Positions 11,174-22,881 of a stretch of DNA of 57,500 nt are shown piece by piece (the first letter of the stretch is position 1; every line of letters starts with the position of its first letter). The DNA comes from Symbiodinium natans (lineage: Eukaryota > Sar > Dinophyceae > Suessiales > Symbiodiniaceae): positions 1-57,500 of the forward strand of contig CAJNDS010000913.1 of assembly GCA_905221605.1 (NCBI GenBank), read 5' to 3'. The position numbers were made by a program, and so were the translations under genes. A model generated the notes under the pieces. That model ran no database searches. It was not told the DNA's origin and saw only the letters and a program-made list of their open reading frames with translations.

Positions 11174-11699
11174 GCCCGGGTTTCGTTTCTAGGGTTCCGC
11201 CAGCTTGCTGAGGGTGGTTGGGATTTGGGGTTCGAAGCCTAATTCTACTTTCCCGGGCTGCAAGCTTCGTACTGTGCAGCCAGAAGCTCCAAGCTCCAAG
11301 CCCCACACCTCGAATCCCAATCTGTACTATGTCGTCTCACGCGCATCGGTTCGCAAGCTTCAAGGCAGAAAACAAAGGAGAGCTGTCCGGTCCGTGGCGG
11401 CTTCTCTGCGTTCACAGGGGCTCTGGGCGTGAGCAGCGTCGTTTACGGGGCCCACCCTTTGCGGAACAGTGCAAACGTGTTTACCTAGTGAACTTCGGGT
11501 TCAGGGTTCAGGCGTAGGGGCTTCAGGACTTCAGGATGTCGGGGTAAGGGTTTAAGGCTTAGGCCTTAGGGTTGAAGGTTTGTTTTGCGCCGTTTGAGAA
11601 AAAACCGTATTGTGCCGCCATTTTGGAAAGCTCCTCGGCCTGTCTCTGGTGGGTAGGGTATTTTTTTTTGTGTTTTTTTCTGTTTTTTTTGTGTGTTTT

Positions 11700-12148
11700 T
11701 TTTTCTGTTTTTTAAGCAAGAAAGAAAGACAGAAAGAGAGAAAGAAAGAAAGAAAGAAAGGAAGAAAGAAAGAAAAACAAGACAGAAAGAAAGAAAGAAA
11801 GGAAGAAAGAAAGGAAGAAAGAAAGGAAAGAAAGAAAGAAAGAAAGGAAAGCAAGACAGAAAGAAAGAAATAACTAAAGAAAGAAAGGCCGAAAGAAAGG
11901 AAATCAAGACAGAAATAAAGAAAGAAAAAGAGAAAGAAATAAATAAAGAAAGAAAGAGAGAAATAAAGAAAGAAGGAAAGCAAGACAGAAAGAAAGAAAG
12001 AGAGAAAGAAAGAAAGAAAGAGAGAAAGAAAGAAAGAAAGACAGAGAGAAATAGAGAAAGAAAGAAAGAAAGAGAGAAAGAAAGAAAGAAAGAACGAAAG
12101 AAAGAAAGACAGAAAGACATAAAGAAATAAAGAAAGAAAGAAATAACC
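11700..12148. repeat. (GAAA)n tetranucleotide microsatellite
   Basis: Purine-only tract of GAAA with interruptions (CAAGACAG recurs about every 80 bases). It is preceded by a T-rich stretch at 11660-11715. It sits exactly where homology between units 1 and 2 breaks, so it is part of the insertion in the tail of unit 2. The long Lys/Glu/Arg and Phe/Leu/Ser frames here are artefacts. Confidence 0.95.
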
Positions 12149-12149
12149 C

Positions 12150-12760
12150 CCCCCGCTTTGTTTAAGCCGTGCAAGCTTGCCTCAAAGCATATGCCATATG
12201 CACACTTTTGCGGAAACCCATCATGCGAGAATCGTCACATTTTCGGAAACCCATCATGCGAGAATCGTGTTTGCAAATGGGGGGGGCTGCGCCCCCCCCA
12301 ACCCCCCCGCTTTCTCAAGCCGTGCAAGCTTGCCTCAAAGCATATGCCATATGCACACATTTTCGGAAATCCATCATGCGAGAATCGTGTTTGCAAATGG
12401 GGGGGGCTGCGCCCCCCCCAACCCCCCGCTTCCCGCAACACACCCTACACCCTAAACCCTAAGCCGTAGTTCCTGCCATATGCACACTTTTGCGGAAACC
12501 CATCATGCGAGAATCGTCACATCTTCGGAAACCCATCATGCGAGAATCGTGTTTGCAAATGGGGGGGGCTGTGCCCCCCCCAACCCCCCCGCTTTCTCAA
12601 GCCGTGCAAGCTTGCCTCAAAGCATATGCCATATGCACACATTTTCGGAAACCCATCATGCGAGAATCGTGTTTGCAAATGGGAGGGGCTGCCCCCCCCC
12701 CCAACCCCCCGCTTCCCGCAACACACCCTACACCCTAAACCCTAAGCCGTAGTTCCGGAC
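12150..12760. repeat. 282-bp tandem repeat with G7-CTGC-G-C7 hairpins
   Basis: Two copies (about 12167-12470 and 12474-12757), each with internal repeats: CCCATCATGCGAGAATCGT occurs six times in all, and a block with GGGGGGGCTGCGCCCCCCC occurs about four times with variation. Each copy ends with a short telomere-like CACCCTAAACCCTAAGCC. The G/C block is self-complementary and could fold as a hairpin. No gene is present, although open frames cross it. Confidence 0.9.
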
Positions 12761-13286
12761 TGAAGGGGCAATGATACGAGGAGCAACCTTGACCCCGCAA
12801 ACCGTAGAGCCTAATAAGACCCAAATCGTCCACCATAAGCCGCAAATCCTGATAGAATGTTTGCGGCCTACATGCGCAGTAAGCCCTAAACCGAAGCAAA
12901 GTTTCAGATTGAAGCATCCGAGGTTCCTCTTGAACCAGCCCCGGACGTTAACTAGCTTTTGAGTCCTGTCGGGGCCAACGATGGCCGCCCCGACGCTCCA
13001 AGCGCGAGTTGCAAAAGGACGAAGGGTTGGACGTAATGTGTTGTTGTAGCACGTTGAGATTTGGACCTGTTCCGGACACGGTGCCGCTGAGAGGCCATCG
13101 GAAGCTGAAAACCAGCAAAATTCACCAAAAAAACCAGAAAAATACACAGAAAAGAATTCCCACCAGAGGAGGACGACAGGCAGAACCAGGAGGGCATGTT
13201 CTGAAAACCACAAGAAAAGCAAGAAAAAGCAAGAAAATTCACAAAAAAAAAACCAGAAAAATTGACAAAAAAATACTCGCTCCCTC
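12761..13286. other. Unique-looking sequence inside the insertion; no gene seen
   Basis: This segment separates the tandem repeat from the resumed tail of unit 2. It includes an A-rich stretch at 13110-13270 with repeated AAACCAGAAAAAT and GCAAGAAAA motifs. Short frames exist on both strands without recognisable content. Confidence 0.5.
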
Positions 13287-13470
13287 ATCTGGTCAGCAGA
13301 GCTGGTCAGAAGTATGGGGGAAGTGCAACGGACAAACCTCATGATCTTGTCGCTGCTCGTACAGCCCCTTTCTTCCGAGCAATGGATGGTCCCCAGTTGT
13401 GGTGGACAGGGTGGCTTTGATGGCTCCGCATCCCTGTAACAGCTTGTCAAAGCAAAGCCACGCCAAAGCC

Positions 13471-13545
13471 GAGGCAGGCAAAACCAAGTCCTAGCCAAAG
13501 CCAAGAACAAAGCTAAAACCCAAACCAAAGCCAAGCCAAGCAATC
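13471..13545. repeat. Short (AAAGCCAAG)-type tandem repeat at the end of unit 2
   Basis: Imperfect repeats of AAAGCCAAG, AAAACC and AAAGCC follow the last base shared with unit 1. They mark the right edge of the duplicated domain; sequence to the right is no longer telomere-like. Confidence 0.7.
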
Positions 13546-14116
13546 GATGGACCAGCGCTGTTTCAAGTTTAGAAATGATGCCGATTTTTGCATGCGCTTA
13601 CGTTTGGACAGGCTGCCAGCTGCAGCTTTTGTACCTGTTGCTTGTTCAGAGCTTTCAAGTTCTGTAAATTGAAATTTTCGTGCGTGGATCGTGTAGAAGG
13701 TAGTCCGCACATGTGTTGCAAATGACAGCATGAGCAAGTGCAAAGCTGTGCGCATATGTGCCAGTTTTTCCTATGTTCCGAGACTGCTAGTTTTTCTTTC
13801 AAGCCTGTACACTCCTCATACGACTGAACCCTAGACTCAGACGTAGACTCAGACCCCATTCGCCCAGAGATCTTGTTGTTGCCGACGCCATTCATCATCA
13901 CCTCTGCGCGGCGCAGGCATGAACTACACCTGGCAGTTGCTGCCTCCCATTGAGGCACGCCTCTGGTAGAAGTCAAAGGCGAGAGTTCTGTCTCCAGCAG
14001 CAAATGTAACAGCTGTCTGCTTGCAAGGCTGGCAAAGATTGCCTCTTGGATGCAGGTAGTGACCATTTGTAAGCCGCCAGCATCAATGCTTGGCAGTGAA
14101 TCAAAGGTGTCAACAG

Positions 14117-14678
14117 ATTGGCCATGGCCGAGTCCTCGGGTCGTATTCGAAGAACTGGAGTACCCCCGAGGCAGATTCTTGCAAAGCTCAGAGAGAAGAT
14201 GTCTTGAGGTGAGCTTTGGGCCCAAGGAGCCTCCCTTTGACAAGTTCCCAGCTCCGCCCATCAGGCAGGGAAGTGGATGACTTGGGGAGCCCTTCAAAAG
14301 CAAAACCCCGCCAGCGTACTCTGGCAGGGCACTCTTCGAGGCCGAGCTACGCACCCATCCGCCCACCAGGCCCATTGCCGTGTGCTGTCAATGGTCGCCA
14401 TTATCTCTTGAAAGACGCAGGTTCCTCAACATGACGGGGTGGACCATTAGCCTGCAGAACATGTCTTGCGACGAGCGCAAGGTGGGACATGTGGGACGGA
14501 CAGTAGAGTCAAGACAAGAGTTCCCTTCTCCGACCTGCCCTTGCAGGTTATCAAGCATTGGAACCACAGCAAAAGCATTGATGTCTTCCCCACGGAAGAG
14601 ATGCAGCCTCGGAACGCCATTCAGCAACCCTGCGGTGGTTGGAGTGAAGAGAGAGGTCAGATTAGCAAGATCAGCTAG
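14117..14678 (+). CDS. Unrecognised gene: two probable exons
   Basis: The first segment begins after an acceptor-like CAACAG, has an ATG at 14124 and encodes a basic helix-like stretch (Arg-Ile-Arg-Arg-Thr-Gly ... Gln-Ile-Leu-Ala-Lys-Leu-Arg-Glu-Lys-Met) before a stop at 14207; a donor may precede that stop. The second begins at 14547 after CCCTTGCAG and runs to a stop at 14678 (Val-Ile-Lys-His-Trp-Asn-His ... Glu-Glu-Met-Gln-Pro-Arg-Asn). Their joining is unproved. A 268-residue frame on the opposite strand (14375 to 13569) is also open but has poorer composition. No family was recognised. Confidence 0.35.
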
Positions 14679-14794
14679 ATGGACTAGGTATGACTAGCTT
14701 AGAACTTGACAGACTAAGTATTGTGACAGTGTTGTGCCAGTGCCAACCCGAGCCTTTGGAGCCATCTCACACCTTTGTGCACATGCGCTGTAAA

Positions 14795-14900
14795 GGCGGG
14801 TTTACGAGAATAGGGGACCCCTAATATAAACCCCCAAAGAAGAGGATTCCCTTATAAATAGGGATTTCAGTAAGGTACACCTAATTTCGGAAACCCCAGA
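14795..14900. repeat. Foldback repeat of the GGGTTTACG family, copy 1
   Basis: GGGTTTACGAGAATAGGGG is followed at once by ACCCCTAATATAAACCC, an imperfect inverted repeat with almost no loop, then CCTTATAAATAGGG. Related sequences lie at 54226-54310 and 57078-57175, and a differently sequenced foldback at 56863-56968. No coding capacity. It resembles a very short non-autonomous (MITE-like) element. Confidence 0.6.
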
Positions 14901-16105
14901 TTCTTGAAAAACATCTCAACTCTAGCCGGCCTCGGAGGCCCGAGTGCCTCGGATCTGACAGCATCACGTGGGAGCCCAATTTGGAAGGCAAGAGCCTGAG
15001 TCAAGCCTTGACTCAACCGCTGTATGTGGCTGTGGCTTTGCAAGCTTATGCGGGCAAAGCCGTTGAAGCAATACAGCGATGCAGTCAGAGCCAAGTAAGG
15101 CGAATTTGACCTCAACGAGGTCGGAGGTTGTGACACAGCCGCTTCGCTGGAGTGTAGGGCAAGGGCCCGGTTACTTCATGCGATACGAAGTCTAGTCAGT
15201 TTTCGTACTTGTAGGCCGGGCTCGGACAATGTGTTGCTTAATGCAGGAGGAAGGTGAAGATCATGAGTCGCGAACACAACGACCATGAATTCATGACTGC
15301 ACCAGCACATTGGCCGGTTGGTAGCTTGCGGTCAGGCATTAGACCGACACCAGCATTCCTCTGCATCGTTGCTGTTTTGCACGGGTTCTCACAATGAACA
15401 ATCTTAATCTTGCATCCTGCGAGACAGTATGTTACAACGGGGCCTCTGGTCCACGCAACATCTGGGTCAACAAGCGGAATGCCTGCAACAGCAAACGCAA
15501 ACCTCAGCTGCAGGCATCAGCTTAGAAAGAGTATGGAAGCGGCAATGCTCGAAACAATGTACTGGGAAGGCTCTTCTTATTGTTTTGAGCACTGCGTTAC
15601 GCCTCTTGCCATGCTCTACCCAACTGTCTGCTCACCTCAATCTCTGACAGCCACAACGACTTCAGAAGGCAACAGGAAGTGTAACGAATGTCTTTTCAGC
15701 TAAAGAGCGTCTCTCTCTATCCATGATATATGTATATATTGCTATATGTGATACATATGTATATGTATATATATATATAGACATAGGTATATGCCACGCT
15801 AAAAATGTTCTCTTACCCTATTGATAATATCTTGGCATCTGAGGCTGCCAGCAACGCATGTGTTTGCGCTGCACTGACCAATTGCGAGTGGGATCTGGCC
15901 TCAGCACATCCGTGGAAAGCGTGAACTTTCATACACACATACAAGGTGTATGAGCAACGTCAGTATTCTCCAGTACTACGATTGAGTGTATTTCCTGTTA
16001 TAGTACTACTATTTAGTCTAGTTTGTATTCACAATACCTGAATATGTTGAGCTCGTATATTGCTTTTGTGCTTGGCTGTGCTTCTGCGCTTGAGCGAGGC
16101 AACAG
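14901..16105. other. No confident gene; AT-rich microsatellite at 15716-15795
   Basis: Short frames on both strands lack convincing features. At 15716-15795 there is a (TATA/TGTATA) microsatellite. The rest may be intron or intergenic DNA. Confidence 0.5.
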
Positions 16106-16404
16106 GTGTCAGTGGAGTACCTCGTTGCGCTGGCAACTCAGTTATTTCGACCAGCGCCAAAGGGCGCGCAATGATTCTTCTTGTCGACAATCTTTGCGGC
16201 TTTGTCTTGTCCATCTTGTCACCCCTACTGGAATCTCGACACAGCTGCATACAAGCAGCCTTAGCAGAAATGTTGGATTTGGACATTGAATATCCTCCGT
16301 CTGGATTACTCTTCAAGAGATCGGATCTAGTGTCGGTTCCAAAAGCCTCAAATCCAAAGTCTTCGGGCAAATTTTCGGGGGAAGGTAGTATGTTGCAATT
16401 CTAG
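16106..16404 (+). CDS. Possible terminal exon, unrecognised
   Basis: After an acceptor-like GGCAACAG the frame runs about 99 codons to a stop at 16404. It has a hydrophobic segment (Leu-Cys-Gly-Phe-Val-Leu-Ser-Ile-Leu-Ser-Pro-Leu-Leu) near the middle, then an acidic and a Ser/Lys-rich tail. There is no in-frame ATG before 16171. Composition suggests coding, but no family is recognised and the upstream exons are unknown. Confidence 0.25.
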
Positions 16405-17250
16405 GACTTTTGGACTATGTGATTTTGGGAGGCTTCTCTAGGGGAAGTCTTTCTGTATGTTTGTTCGTTTGTTTTTGCAAGAAAGGCCACCCCTCCCCCC
16501 TCCAACCCCAAAAACCAAGAAACCCAAGCTTCAAAAAACCAATCCAACAATCCAGCCCTTTTTTCGGGATGTTTGAAAGCATTGGGTATGTTGGATGTTG
16601 GGATGTTGTTGACTCCCAAGTTGGTCCTTTTGAGGGCGGACCGGGGGGTGCGTGGGGGCCGGGGGAGGGATGAATATATGTGTGCATCTATATATGCCAT
16701 ATACGAGTACAAACATGTAATGATGGTTGTACTAGTTGTTGTTGGTGGTGGGGGTGCAAGTTAATTTAAAGGATGCCAGGCCTCACCTGCGCCACTCAGT
16801 TTCGAAGGTGTACACTTCTCGACCTGGAGTACCATGTGAGGCATGCGCAAATCAGGCCCCGCGCCATTCGTGATCTCTATTGCCAGAGACCACTGAAGAG
16901 TTGTATCCCGCCAGCCCCAATGCGTCATCACGCCTGAGAAGCAGTGCGAGATGAAGTCGACACCATGTGCCAGCGGCTAAAGAGTTGCCAGGAACTTGAA
17001 GCCTTCCACACAACATGTGAGGAAATAACTGCTCAGGCATGCGTGCTTGGTGGTGGTGGGTGCAACTGGGACATGGTGCCAGCGCCCAGTTCTTTGTGTG
17101 CTCCCGTAGCTTGGACGGATGAAGCCTGTGCTCACCCAGCTCGTGTGTGAACAGTTGCTGCAAGCACAACGTGCCAGTCCACAAGTAGATGCTTCTTCGA
17201 CGTCACCGCTAGCACACCCTGTCTGGCGCCCGGAGGGTTAGCGGAGACTA

Positions 17251-19026
17251 ATGGAGACTGCGCCACAGCACGACGCAGATGAGGCATTGCCTGCCCGCGG
17301 CAGTGGTTCTGCAGCCTGCCAGAAGTCTGCTGGCACAGCTGACGACGATTCATACGGACATGAAAGCACCGATGTTGTGGATGTGTTCAGGTGGTGCGGT
17401 ATGTCAGGTGGCATGTTTGCTTCCACGCACCATGTCAGTAAGGTCAGGAGTAAGCAGCCTGAGAACCTTGCCGTGATGGGGCAGTCGGGCAGCCTGGAAA
17501 TTTGCATGTGGGTTGCCACTGAAGAGTAAGCCATGCCAAGAGGGTCGAATGCAGGGCTGGGAACCGTGCCAAGGGAAGAAGTTGGCTGGTGGATCAATGT
17601 CTCGTTTGACAGGCAGGACCGCAGCCAGCATGGCAAGAGCCCAGAGTCATAGAGTGCATGATGGTCGGCGAGTCGTGATGAGTTGTGCAGTTTGTGTCGC
17701 ACTCTTGGACGTCTCGTCAGGGACATTGAGTTCCTCCGCGTAGGTGCGCAGTGCGCAGTTTTTTCTTTGCCTTTGCAGCGGATGTCCCAAGAGAACCTAG
17801 GCTGCTGCACACATGAGACATCAGACGGATTCGACGCGTTACGTTTGTGTTACCTGATGGTCTTTGCAAGGCCTTGGGTCTGGCATCATGTTGCAGCAAG
17901 GCTCTCGGACGACAGTGGCTCCCACTGAAGGCTCTCACCAGTTGATTTCACTCTTCGTGTAACTCGAGCCTGCAGTGCGACGCTTTCTGTAAATTACATT
18001 AAGAATAGATGACCAAAAAGTGCATAGGGAGGCAAGTAGATGGATAAAATCAATAAGTCAATAAGTAAATGTAAATGCATATATATATATATGTATACAC
18101 ACATGTACACGTATGTGCATACTTATGCATGCATGTATGCATGCATGCATGTATGCATGCACATGCGTCTCGTGCATCCTTGCGCCGCGCCAAGGTGTCG
18201 TTCGAAGCGACCGCACGCAGCTCAGAGCGTGTCAGCAATCTCTGCAGAAATTGCCTCAGCTTCAACAAAGGGACCACGTGCCTCCACCTCGCTAAGGGGA
18301 GATTGGGCACCGACCTTTGAGTTGGACTACGGGCAGTTGGCGCGGACCTGTGCAGATCAGAACCTGGCTTGTTGTGGCAGAAGAAGGCATCCGTCGTTCG
18401 GCAATGCATTCGACACCCCATTCAGCTGCAAGGTCATCGAGGGAGAAGTTCTTCACATCAATGTCCAGGGTTTACCGAACGAGGAGACGCGAGATTGCGA
18501 TCTTGTTACTTGGAGAAGATTTGGGCAAAGTTGCACAGCTCCTGGGGGGTGACGTCACATCTGCGTGCCTTTGCTATGTAAATCTTGAGACCAACAATGC
18601 TATCAGCAGTGCCTGTGCCGTCTGAGGTGATCTCCAACAATGCGGTGCCCCTTTTGAAGTGTGGTGATCGTGCTTCTAGTGGCTACCAGTAGTGAGCCGA
18701 TTCCGACCTTCAACGCTGAACCCTTTGTCAAGCCAAATTTCAGGTACGCGGTTCATCGGCATTGCTTCCCTTCGATGGCTTAGAGGATGACCAGAATGTT
18801 TTGACTCAGAGTTGTTGTCGGTTCGAACAGTAGGTAGCTGGTTCAGCTTGCGGCTGTTCGCAGCGCCTTCTACATGAAAGTGCACAGTGCAGATGCATTG
18901 CATCACAGTCATGAAGTTGAATCTGTGGCTGCAGTGTGCAAGGACAATGTTATTTTCGTCACGATTCCAGATGGGATCCCTCCAGAGGCGGAGCTGGGGA
19001 TCATTTGGATCGCAGATGTTCCCTGA
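17251..19026 (+). CDS. Unrecognised multi-exon gene with a well-defined last exon
   Basis: Several + strand segments look coding: 17251-17529 (acidic, then Trp/Cys/Gly-rich), about 17555-17650 (Val-Pro-Arg-Glu-Glu-Val-Gly-Trp-Trp), about 17780-17928, about 18229-18552 (Phe-Glu-Leu-Asp-Tyr-Gly ... Val-Leu-His-Ile-Asn-Val-Gln-Gly), and about 18690-18750, which stops at AATTTCAG|GTACGC, a good donor. The last exon begins at 18864 after CTGTTCGCAG and ends at a TGA at 19026. Its hydrophobic-alternating tail (Val-Ile-Phe-Val-Thr-Ile-Pro ... Gly-Ile-Ile-Trp-Ile) suggests beta-strands. Whether all segments belong to one gene is inference. A (ATGC)n/(ATAC)n microsatellite at 18070-18175 lies in a presumed intron. 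Confidence 0.4.
18070..18175. repeat. (TA)n/(ATGC)n microsatellite
   Basis: ATATATATATATGTATACAC followed by repeated ATGCATGC and ATGCATGT. It is purely simple sequence. Confidence 0.95.
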
Positions 19027-19429
19027 AGCCTAGCTTATGGTGAAGAGCCGAGTCCAAGGACATGCACTTTCAGAAGCATGCAAATCGTGGCAACAGGGAG
19101 CTGTGGATTTTGACTGTTGCATTTTTGAAGACACAACCTGCAAACCGCACATAGCTGCCAGGTAGTAAACTTTGATCCACCGAACAGCGTCCTCAGCTCG
19201 GTTGATTTGCCAAGTTGCAGGTTGTACAGACGAGCAAAGCTATGCAAAGCTGTTAAAGTAGAAGCACAGTATGACCACTTTAAGACTATGTTGAATGCAG
19301 TCCATGTATCAGCATAACAGCGAGGCGCGGGGTGTTTCGCTTGCGCCGACCTCGTCAACAGCTACAAAGAAAGCAGCTTTACAAGGTGGTAGAAGTGAAG
19401 CAAGGTGTCAGCAGTCAGCAATCACAAAG

Positions 19430-21124
19430 GCGGGTGGAATGGACTGATGCCAATATCTTTTGCCACACTAAGGCCACGACAGTTCATTTCCACTTCAACG
19501 AGAACATCAAGTTCTGCCGACTCCTCACAGTCACCGACCTTCCCATGGAAGGTGAGTAGAACCTGTATCCCCCAAAGTGGAGAAGCTGCCTCAAAAGCGT
19601 GCACCGTTGCCAAGACTCCACTGGCGTGCTGGAGCTGTACATCCTTGGTGGAAACAGAACTGGCACGCGCCCCAGATTTTTTCGGGTGTTGCAACTTGAC
19701 GCCTCAAGACCAGCATAATGTTCATGCGACGCAGATCGCGCGGCGGATGTTAAGATCGCGGAGATCTCCGTCTGGGACGAGGTCACGAAAGCTCCCTCTG
19801 AGGGCTGGCGGCTAGGAAGAATCGGTAATCCTCAGGCTATGGAGGGGCTCTTGTTTGTGACGGGCAAGAGAACTGCTTGGGTAGTTCCCTAGGAATCCTG
19901 AGCCCCCTGCTCCCTAAACCTTGAACCCTGAGATTCGCTCTCGGCAGTCCCTTCACTGGCTTTATCCCATCATTCCCCGCCCCCCCACCCCCTTCCCCCA
20001 CCCTCCCCCAAGTTCGAATCTCCTGCAAGTATCGGAATATGGCTTCAGTGCATGTCATGGCAGCCTAAGCAGGCGGTGGCAATCGACAGGGACACGAGGC
20101 GGACCCTTCACGTGCAGCTGACTGGGCTTCTGAGCACCACCACGTGGGGACCCGAAAAATACACTGCACTTGTGCTCGGTGGCTGGCGTAGAGGGGCTTT
20201 GGACTCTGCACGCGAACCTCCCAGGTACTATTCGCTCACTATTCCAGGGAAGGCCGGCCTGCACCGTTTGGTGTGCTGTTATCTATTCTTAGCTGTGATG
20301 CTTGCAGACGATCAGCGACAGCGCCAACAACCCGTTCCCAGGCTCTTGTCTCAACGGCTTGTTCAGACATGTCTGACTGAACGACTTTAGAGGCGCACTC
20401 TTTACAAAAGACTTTGCAGCCCGACATTCTTTAGTCCTCAGTGCAAAAAAGAGTGCAAGAGAGTGTGAAGCGAGATGCCTTGAAACCAATGGCGCAAAAG
20501 CTTGTGTTGCTTGTCTTGCAGCAGCAAAACTTTTATTCTTAGGCATTGAGCGTGGAGTGTACATCTTCCAGACTGGTGCGGCCCGGGGCATGGCTTGCGA
20601 CATGTCATCCAGCTTTTCTTGTGTGCGCTGATGTGCCGTGCTTCAGCACACTATCGTCGAACTCGCGATTGCTCGAAGACTTGAGGAAGAGATTGTGTCC
20701 CAAATTGAGGACAACTCCGAAGGCACGGGCCTCCGTGCACGTGCCGTTGACCGAATCCTGAATGCAAGCGAGCCTCCAAGCCCCGCCCAGAACAAACCCT
20801 GACCTTCACTCTGGTGCTGGCGTCTGTCGGTGTTCTGGCCCCTGCCTTAGCTTCCCAGTGCCGGCCCATGCATTTGAGTGTCCTGTTCCCTTACATTGCT
20901 CCCAGATTCTGGGTGTGGCTCTCGTGGCCGGATATTTGGCACGGCCCTCGCTGTTGGGAATCGTTGAGAAGCTGAAGCCGGGCAAGGTTTTAAAAGACTT
21001 TGCGGAAGCCCCGAAGCTGGCGCAGGTTCTCCAGACGGTGCGGAAAAGCAGGAAAAGGCCCCGGACCGACAGCATCAAAGCATTTGAGTCGTTTGACATC
21101 TTCACAGTAGCATATGTAACATGA
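19430..21124 (+). CDS. Unrecognised + strand exons (one or two genes)
   Basis: An exon at 19430-19551 is bounded by ATCACAAAG| and a canonical ATGGAAG|GTGAGT donor; it encodes a beta-rich stretch (Val-His-Phe-His-Phe-Asn-Glu-Asn-Ile-Lys-Phe). Further coding-like segments lie at about 20090-20255, about 20391-20600 (Glu-Cys-Glu-Ala-Arg-Cys-Leu-Glu then Ala-Cys-Val-Ala-Cys-Leu-Ala-Ala-Ala-Lys), 20647-20802 after GTGCTTCAG (Glu-Leu-Ala-Ile-Ala-Arg-Arg-Leu-Glu-Glu-Glu), and 20906-21124 after GCTCCCAG (hydrophobic start, then a Lys-rich helix). The last three could be consecutive exons of one gene. No family recognised; linkage of the first exon to the rest is uncertain. Confidence 0.35.
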
Positions 21125-21837
21125 CCGACTCGCATGTGCACAACACGAACTTGACGAGGCCTGTTGTTCATCTCTAGCAGCGTAGGGCAACCTGAGGAGG
21201 CCAACAGAATCTTGATTTCTCGCATCGTGCCGTATCGGAGCGACCTCACAAAGTCCAAAAGCAAGCAAGCAGGGAGAACCAAGTTACAAAGCACGAAGGC
21301 TGAGGTCGCGAGAAAACGCAGCAGCAAGCCGAACAACAGCGAGAAACCGCAATCCAGCTACAACACGGCGAGAGACACGCAACACAACCAGAAGGTTCAA
21401 GCGTATCACATGGCACCAAACCGAAAACAACGGGCACAGGATCAACAGAGTCGTATCACCTGGAAAGATCCGGCTAAGGAGGGAGGTTCCTGCGGTGCAG
21501 CATCATGCGGAGCCAGCAGTGGTGCATTCGGGAACAGGATGGAGGAAGCGGGGGAAATCCTACTCGATCTCAGCTTGCGCAGCCGCTTCTGTTGGCGTTC
21601 CATGCAGGCTTCTCAATCCAAGACATGTCAGCGCACTGTATGCACCCGACTGTCACCAGGGCTCGTGTCGTTGCTCGACGTGATGAGAAGATGGAGGCCT
21701 CAAAGCATGTGACTGGGATCGTTGATGGTTGCACATGTGCCTCGCAAGGAACGTGTGCCAGACGGTCAACCGACAGCAAACATCTAAGTGTCCTGCAAGG
21801 ATAAGCTTACATGCATCAGTTCTACCTCTATATTTCA

Positions 21838-22125
21838 TTTCATCTTCATCTCTCTCTCTCTCTATCTCATCTCCATCGCCATCTCCATCTCCATCTCCGT
21901 CTCCATCTCCATCTCTATCTCTTCCTCTATCTCTCTATCTCTATCTCTACCTCTGTCTCCCTATCTCTATCTCTACCTCTGTCTCCCTATCTCTATCTCT
22001 GTCTCTGTCTCTGTCTCTATATCCCTAGCTGTTCATGTTTCTCATATATGTTTATATTTAGTAGATACGAGAATACGATCCATCTCTGATCTATCTCTCT
22101 CTCTCTATATATATATATATACCGA
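21838..22125. repeat. (CTCTAT)/(CCATCT) pyrimidine-rich microsatellite
   Basis: Long CT-rich run of ATCTCCATCT and TCTCTATCTCTAC units ending in (TA)n at 22107-22122. Ser/Leu/Ile-rich frames here are artefacts. Confidence 0.95.
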
Positions 22126-22881
22126 GCAGCTATAGCCGAGTCTGTCCTTGATGACCAACCCCTTGGCAAACCCACGCACAGGGCGGGCAGGGCAAAGAGA
22201 TGTGGCGCTAAGACTTGGAGATTAAACAGTCCTGAAGATTAATTTCACCCGCTGAAGTTCTACATTAACTGCCGTCAACCTCAAGCGGACGAATGGAGAT
22301 CCGCACAGACACTTCTTCGCTCATTCCATAGGCACAGCGACCTTCAGTCGAACCCGGGTTCTGAAACCTAGGAAGTCCACCAGGTCGGAGTCCGACTCTG
22401 CAAAGGTTTCGGTTGACGCTGCATGTCCCAAAGTCTTCTACAAAAGGCGGCGCCGGAGTCCAACAACGCCTTCGACGCAGAGTCGCCCAAGGTTGCAGAG
22501 CTCAGCCAGCGTCCGGCCCACAGCCAGCGATGTTTTCTGAGCACACGTGGCGAAGTACGGTGGAGTGATGAGTCAGCAGCTCATGTGAAGTGTTAATGAT
22601 GCCTTTGGCGCCCGTTCCCAGTGGATGAAGAGTGGCCAATATCATTGGGAACTCCATCTTCTCCGTCGGCGAGCTCTCCAAAGGCAAGCTCTCTCTCTCC
22701 AAAGACGGTCTGTGTCCTAGATGCACGTCGTAGACTTCACCTTGGTATTTCTATAGCTGGCCTTGCAAGGGAATTTACCAACGATAAGCTGTGCTGTGAG
22801 CGGCAGAGTGGAGCAAAGGTGCAAAGTACCGGTCAGCTCCTGTCGCCACAGATGTCGCCGAAAGCACGCCCGGCCGTGCAG

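Larger units (their letters stand above)
7813..13490. repeat. Segmental tandem duplication, unit 2 (interrupted at its tail)
   Basis: This is the second copy of the unit that starts at 1741. It is collinear with unit 1 but lacks both of that copy's insertions, so it gives the probable ancestral arrangement. Its tail is split: homology stops near 11660, a block of (GAAA)n, 282-bp tandem repeats and unique sequence intervenes, and homology resumes at about 13287 and ends near 13490. Confidence 0.8.

Noticed and set aside
11552-12174. Phe/Leu/Ser-rich (reverse) and Lys/Glu-rich (forward) frames that resemble membrane or coiled-coil proteins
   Set aside because: They are translations of the (GAAA)n microsatellite.
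12150-12760. CRISPR-like alternation of repeats and spacers
   Set aside because: Repeats are tandem duplications with internal palindromes, the 'spacers' are themselves repeated, and the genome is eukaryotic.
13569-14375. 268-codon reverse-strand frame
   Set aside because: The length is suggestive, but the opposite strand has better coding composition with splice-like borders (14117-14207, 14547-14678), and no family matched. Kept only as a caveat.
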